Assembly: GCA_910592005.1 (NCBI GenBank)
Contig: CAJVPP010001005.1
Location: 1 to 23,627, forward strand
Reading direction: 5' to 3'
Origin: Funneliformis mosseae
Lineage: Eukaryota; Glomeromycota; Glomeromycetes; Glomerales; Glomeraceae
Length of the DNA stretch: 23,627 bases
Positions 19,311-23,627 of this stretch are shown here, in pieces. Each line of letters opens with the position of its first letter. Within the stretch, counting starts at the first letter, position 1. The notes beneath the pieces were generated by a model. The model saw only the letters and a program-made list of their open reading frames with translations. It had not been told where the DNA came from and made no database searches. Made by a program: the position numbers and the translations under genes.

Positions 19311-21526
19311 TGTTATTTATGGAATAGAAGGAAATGAAATAAAGTTTTAGAAATTTACAAAGGAAGCTAAACGAAAAGCCTTGCAGCATGAAACTTCAAA
19401 TTCTACCTGGCAATTAGGTAGTATTTAATTTTATCATAATCACTATATGAGCTGTATTGTAAAAGGAATATATTCTAAGAATTTTAAGAATACTGTTACC
19501 TTAAAATGACATTGAGAATCTGATCAGATACAAGATAAAAAGAATTGATTCTGATGATAGCAAATTCGAGTTAACAATGAAAGGAATTGAACCTAATAAT
19601 TCAAAAATAGATCTTAATGAATTTGAAGATAAATTAACATCGAAGGTAAGTGGAATTTATGAGATTGATTTTATTGAAAGTATTAGATCAATAGCATGAA
19701 TTTTATATACAAGAGAAAAAAAGAAAATATATTACTAATTTATGATTAAAAATTATTCAGAATGGATATAGAATCAAAAGATACTAACCTTATACTATTT
19801 TTTAACATATTTGAGAAATTAATCAATCTAAGTGATAGGGACCTTTTAGATTATACTATCTCACAAAGGCAGATAGGGCTCTCTTTTTTATGTTATTTCC
19901 TTGCTAGAATTGGGAATAAGTATATTAGTGTACTAAAAAAAAATATTGCAATATTTTTGAATCATTCAGGTACATCTGATCGAGCTATTAATACTTTATC
20001 TAATATGCAATTAAGTTTTACATTAAGAGAAAATCAGCATAAGAAGAATGTTATATCTTCAATTCATAGAAATAATATTACAAAAGAACTCTTAAAATAT
20101 CAGACAAATGTAATAGTTACAAATATTGATGATTATCATAATATTTATGAATTAAGAATGTCAACAATAACTACCAGTACTATTGCATATATGACTACTA
20201 TTCTTGCTATTCCTATATTCACAGTAAATATACATAATCCATTACTTGTTGATACCAATTCTTTAATTTCTCAGATAGAAAATCATTATATGACTCTTTT
20301 TTCTCAATCTTTTAATAATTGATTTGCTAAACAATTTACTTTTTTTGAAGAGGATTTACAGTTAACTTTTTAATTTTGTATACAAATATATTTTTGGAAT
20401 AAAAAAAAAGCTTGCTAATAAACCTTATCCTTGGAGAATCAATATTTTATTGCAATTAATTTCAGATGCTTAGAAAAATATTACTCCATATGTTAAAGAA
20501 AAAATTGAGACAATTTGTTTTAGAGATGTAGAATATCTTACATTAAAAACCTTCTTAGATAATACTATTCCTTAAGTTTTAAATATTTATGCAACAATTT
20601 TTAAATCTGATAATTGAGAAACATATATTGAAGCTTGTGTAAGAATATAGTATTTATTTGCTTGATTTAAATAAAAAAATTATAATAAAGTACTATTATT
20701 TTTTCTTTCAGATGTTTGATATTAAAAAAGTATTAATCATCCTATTCTTGATATTTTAAAAAAACATCTTGTAGCATTTAATAATTATCCTATAGAAAAT
20801 TATCATTTATTAATTCAAAGATAAATAAGAGAAACAGATACACATAAACAATTATCAAAAACAGTTTATGTTATCAATTATTTTCATCATGATAATGTAT
20901 TTCAAATTTAAAATGCATTTATTGCAACAAAAAAATATCCTTATTGTAAAAAAGATTTAATAGGTTTAACTAATAAAGCATCTATTATTCTTTTAGAATT
21001 ATTTACAAAAGTTAATAATAATATTGAAAAAAGCAGATGGATAAAAATTAATTAACATGAAAAAAATAAGCTTTCATGTCATCTTGCAGCTCTTAATATG
21101 AATGTAGATGAATGACATTTATCAATAACTTTTAGTTCAAAATATCCACCATTTAATTTATTAGAAAAGTGTTATTTTCAAGGTTCTTGTAAAATATTAC
21201 AATCAGCATCTAATGATTTTACTTCTTACAACTTAATGAAGTTTATTTCTTTTTCATGTAATCATATTTATTATCAATATTGTTTACAATATCTTGAGTA
21301 TAAATGTTTATATTGTTTAAAATATATTAAAAATGAAATTAATAATAATGTAAAATCTATTATTTCTAGAATTACTAAAGAAAATTTTAAAGTTAAACTT
21401 GATCAAGAAGATAAAATTCAATTAATAGAAAATGATGAATCTGAAGATTTATCAAAGCAAACATTATTTGATTCTCAAGTTACAGAACAATTTAAAATAG
21501 CTCTTGAAATATTTATGAAAAATTAA
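19311..21526 (+). pseudogene. Decayed mobile-element-type protein with IDDYH motif and C-terminal Cys/His cluster
   Basis: Plus-strand segments in order: FTKEAKRKALQHETSNSTWQ; RIDSDDSKFELTMKGIEPNN; IYEIDFIESIRSIA, TGA, ILYTREKKK; then a 186-codon open stretch (19762-20322) with FLARIGNKYISVLKK, FLNHSGTSDRAINTL and VIVTNIDDYHNIYELRM. Next come KPYPWRINILLQLISDA, TAG, KNITPYVKEKIETICF; HLVAFNNYPIENYHLLIQR; SSKYPPFNLLEKC; and CNHIYYQYCLQYLEYKCLYC, a RING- or zinc-ribbon-like Cys/His cluster, before an acidic tail and TAA at 21526. From memory it matches the layout of an uncharacterised, high-copy Rhizophagus protein family; the transposon class is not certain. About ten stops, five at expected Trp sites, show it is dead. 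Confidence 0.65.
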
Positions 21527-21554
21527 TAAAAAAATACAATATTATCATATTCTT

Positions 21555-22000
21555 CCGAAAATAGACACTCCCTGAAAATGAGCACCATCTTATTTTTTAG
21601 TATCCATAAATAAGCACTATTACATTTTTAGCATTCAAAAATAAAATAAATGCTAAAACAAATCTGATTTATTAAAAATTTTATAAAATTCAATGTCATT
21701 TTTTAAAAGAATCATTGTCATCAATATTTCTTTCATCATTATTAATGATTGTTATCATCATCACTGCTACTATTATTGTCACTGTTACCATTATCGTTCA
21801 CCACTAACACACCTAAAATTACCGCTAAATTATATTCACTTTTATTTTAATAGATTCTTTTATATGACCCCTAAATGAAACGTGTTATAAATATAAAACA
21901 TTTATCATTTTTGCATAGCTTCTGAGATTGAAAATTTAGCAATTTTGTTAGTACCTGAAATTAAGCATCTCTATAGCAAAAAAAAGGTGCTTAATTTCGG
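21555..22000. mobile_element. Possible MITE of about 446 bases
   Basis: The left end ccgaaaatagacact and the right end, read on the other strand, ccgaaattaagcacc agree at 11 of 15 bases. Just inside them lie ctgaaaatgagcacc on the left, and on the right gaaattaagca / tgcttaatttc as an 11-base perfect inverted pair. The interior (21700-21800) is a low-complexity atc/att-rich stretch with no coding capacity. No clear target-site duplication was seen. The small size, inverted ends and lack of genes fit a non-autonomous DNA element. Confidence 0.45.
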
Positions 22001-22375
22001 AGGCATATGGTAATATTATATTATTTTAATAATAAAATTAAACCAATCAAAATCAATTATTTTAATGATAATTAGGAAATGATCGACATATAAATTGACC
22101 AATCATACAAATGTCTGCCATGCTGATCACGGGGGTGTTTTGCGTAGTGTATGACGTAAAAATAAGTTGTGTATGATATATTTTTAAACAATATATGTCG
22201 ATTTGCCGGAAAAAAATCCGTTACAAACTTTTTATCAGGGATTTTAAAAATTCCGGATTTCGCCAGAGTTTATAATACTATATTAAGCATTGACTACAGA
22301 AGACATTTTTAACACGAGCTTTGCAATAAAAGGTATTTTAACGCGTGAGAATTTTTTTCACTTGCATTTGAAAGT
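22001..22375. other. Non-coding spacer with some CpG
   Basis: No open frame with protein-like composition. Short GC-containing blocks (22120-22260) interrupt AT-rich DNA. No repeat partner was found. Confidence 0.45.
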
Positions 22376-22472
22376 CACGATAAACAGTGTAGTTGTTTCA
22401 CAAACTTACGATTCTACACCACTGGTTTCGTAACACTCCCACGATAAACATTGTAGTTGTTTCACAAACTCA
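22376..22472. repeat. Direct repeat of 33 bases, two copies, 64-base period
   Basis: cacgataaacagtgtagttg ttcacaaact-type sequence at 22376-22408 recurs at 22440-22472 with two mismatches. The spacer (31 bases) carries related ttctacaccactgg / acacactacacaaatgg pieces, so it may be two full units of a short satellite. Confidence 0.7.
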
Positions 22473-22500
22473 TACACACTACACAAATGGTCAAATTAAA

Positions 22501-22740
22501 AAAAAAAATTAATTAATTATTTCTTCCTTAAAATGTACCTGGGGTATAGACTATTAACCTTAAGACAGAACAGGGTAAATTTAAAAAGGAACGAACTGAA
22601 GCGACACATCTCGAGAAGCTGATTCAGGTAAATAGTAGACAAACCCGTTTCCTTTAGGATTCCTTTGTGAGTTCGCCCAAACAACTTTGTTTGATTGCAG
22701 TGAAAAGGTGTAATTTCAATAAAACAATATTGCAAGGGAG
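22501..22740. other. Flank of the minisatellite with splice-like signals, no gene called
   Basis: On the plus strand, ATG near 22532 opens 29 codons (MYLGYRLLTLRQNRVNLKRN). A CAG-GTAAAT donor lies near 22628 and a TTTGATTGCAG acceptor near 22701. Joining them gives no continuous frame, so I record only the signals. Confidence 0.3.
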
Positions 22741-23195
22741 ATTTCCGTTCGTATCATGTAGTCGTCTGGAACATGAAGTTTTCCTAGTGATTCCGTTCGT
22801 TCCATGTGGTCGTTTTGGTCCACGAAGATTTTCTTTGTGAGGTCACCTAGTGATACCCGTTTCGTTCTATGTGTCCGTTTGGATTTTCTTTGTGAGGTCA
22901 CCTAGTGATTCCGTTCTTTCCATGTGGTCGTTTTGGTCCACGAAGATTTTCTTTGTGAGGTCACCTAGTGATACCCGTTTCGTTCCATGTGGTCGTTTGG
23001 ATTTTCTTTGTGAGGTCACCTAGTGATTCCGTTCGTTCCATGTGTTCGTTTTGGACCACGAGATTTTCTTTGTGAGGTCACCTAGTGATACCGTTCGTTC
23101 ACATGTGGTCGTTCTGGTCCACGAAGATTACCTTTGTGAGGTCACCTAGTGATACCCGTAGTACTATGTGGTCGTTCTGGTCCACAAAGGACGTG
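22741..23195. repeat. Minisatellite with alternating 63- and 55-base units (about 8 copies)
   Basis: The block cctagtgat starts at 22783, 22846, 22901, 22964, 23019, 23081 and 23145, giving spacings 63, 55, 63, 55, 62 and 64. A divergent unit precedes it (22741-22782) and a truncated one follows (to about 23195). Long units contain ttttggtccacgaagatttt; short units lack the middle of this (tttggatttt). The core ctttgtgaggtcacctagtg is nearly invariant. One strand translates in part to FWSTK-type peptides, the other to DLTKKIFVDQNDHMERTE, so short ORFs over the repeat are expected and not evidence of a gene. Confidence 0.92.
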
Positions 23196-23303
23196 ATACC
23201 TAATGAAATTTCTTTGATTAAGGTCACTAATTCTGGAGATGGAATTTGTTACGTTCCTTATATCAAAAAATTTACGTTTGTTATATTACCAATTATTGCT
23301 TAA
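23192..23303 (+). CDS. Possible exon following the minisatellite
   Basis: The frame reads DVIPNEISLIKVTNSGDGIC, YVPYIKKFTFVILPIIA and a TAA at 23303. It has protein-like composition and lies in unique sequence, although the same frame runs back into the minisatellite from 23085. A start codon outside the repeat is lacking. It may be part of a multi-exon gene with the two exon-like pieces further right. Confidence 0.3.
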
Positions 23304-23347
23304 TGATCTTTCATTAACTTGATTTTCTATTACATATTAAAAATTAG

Positions 23348-23392
23348 TGATAAAGAAAATGAAAATCCTGCCAATAAGAAAATTAAACTAAG
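23348..23392 (+). other. Possible internal exon
   Basis: Bounded by an AAATTAG acceptor and a GTAAGC donor, 45 bases, reading DKENENPANKKIKL, a lysine-rich segment. Phase on its right side does not match the best frame of the next exon-like piece. Confidence 0.25.
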
Positions 23393-23469
23393 GTAAGCTA
23401 TTATTATCCCTGATCAATCATTTTATGTTAAACTAATCTCTCATATAATACTTTGTCAAACAAAATTAG

Positions 23470-23604
23470 TATACCGATGATGACAAAACGGAAGACCCAT
23501 CTTTAATCCATCTTGGATCCCGTGGCGTTGCTTTTACGGAAGAACTTAACGATAGTAATTCAATGATTAAGGTATTGTCATCTTCAGACTATCAACAAAT
23601 TTAA
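23470..23604 (+). CDS. Possible terminal exon, 44 codons, product unknown
   Basis: After an AAAATTAG acceptor the frame reads YTDDDKTEDPSLIHLGSRGV, AFTEELNDSNSMIKVLSS and SDYQQI, then TAA at 23602-23604. The composition is acidic and protein-like and the GC content is higher than the surroundings. A further donor-like GTATTG and acceptor TCTTCAG lie inside but reading through them stays open. Joining to the upstream piece requires a phase shift, so the gene is either mis-split here or broken. Confidence 0.35.
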   Translation, partial: YTDDDKTEDPSLIHLGSRGVAFTEELNDSNSMIKVLSSSDYQQI

Positions 23605-23627
23605 ACACATTAACGTTAAATTTCCAT

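Noticed and set aside
16696..21115. TGA read as tryptophan (alternative genetic code)
   Set aside because: The same elements also carry TAA and TAG stops and frameshifts, and the intact genes use TGG for Trp; decay is the simpler reading.
21693..21878. Plus-strand frame rich in His, Tyr and Cys
   Set aside because: Translation of an atc/att-rich low-complexity stretch inside the candidate MITE.
22517..22901. Minus-strand frames reaching into the minisatellite
   Set aside because: The part over the repeat gives the DLTKKIFVDQNDHMERTE peptide expected from the repeat; no start or exon context.
22741..23195. CRISPR-like repeat array
   Set aside because: Units are contiguous without unique spacers, the unit length alternates 63/55, and the context is eukaryotic.

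Overview
The window looks like a nuclear fragment of an AT-rich, repeat-rich eukaryote, most likely an arbuscular mycorrhizal fungus of the Rhizophagus type. Four things support this. There are short (about 50-75 base) spliceosomal-type introns with GTAAGT/GTATGT donors and T-rich acceptors. A few CDS-like islands of higher GC sit in very AT-rich filler. The mobile-element remnants are dense and mostly broken. The minisatellite near the right end encodes, in its two directions, the short peptides FWSTK and DLTKKIFVDQNDHMERTE, which I associate from memory with Rhizophagus irregularis predicted proteins. The taxon is therefore an inference. Nothing points to a bacterial or organellar origin.

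Layout. 1-1935: gene-poor AT-rich DNA with a 174-base tandem satellite (978-1565). 1951-2083: a GACCTGACC-type foldback repeat. 2126-2825: a decayed Ty3/Gypsy integrase on the minus strand. 3043-3520, 4127-4991 and 5467-5690: three more broken, repeat-like coding remnants. 5970-8370: two neighbouring minus-strand pseudogenes in GC-richer sequence. One has a degenerate P-loop NTPase module and the other a ubiquitin-like module; together they recall the Crinkler (CRN)/RHS-like gene families expanded in this lineage. 8834-9336: a possible small three-exon gene on the plus strand. 9922-10998: an intact single-exon minus-strand gene of 358 codons with no recognised family. 11057-12914: ambiguous coding-like sequence. 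13433-15133: the best gene of the window, an intact 566-residue secretory or membrane protein. 15472-18446: a decayed hAT DNA transposon. 18660-18881: a small broken ORF. 19311-21526: a decayed multi-stop protein of a second mobile-element type (IDDYH motif, C-terminal Cys/His cluster). 21555-22000: a possible MITE. 22376-22472: a short direct repeat. 22741-23195: a minisatellite with 63+55 base higher-order structure. The last 430 bases hold exon-like remnants.

Only two coding regions look intact over a long span (9922-10998 and 13433-15133). They stand in a field of inactivated elements. Many in-frame stops in those elements sit where tryptophan, glutamine or arginine codons are expected (TGG, CAA and CGA changed to stops). 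This is a C-to-T (G-to-A) decay signature such as methylcytosine deamination or RIP-like mutation would leave. I found no rRNA gene, tRNA gene or CRISPR array, and no bacterial operon structure.
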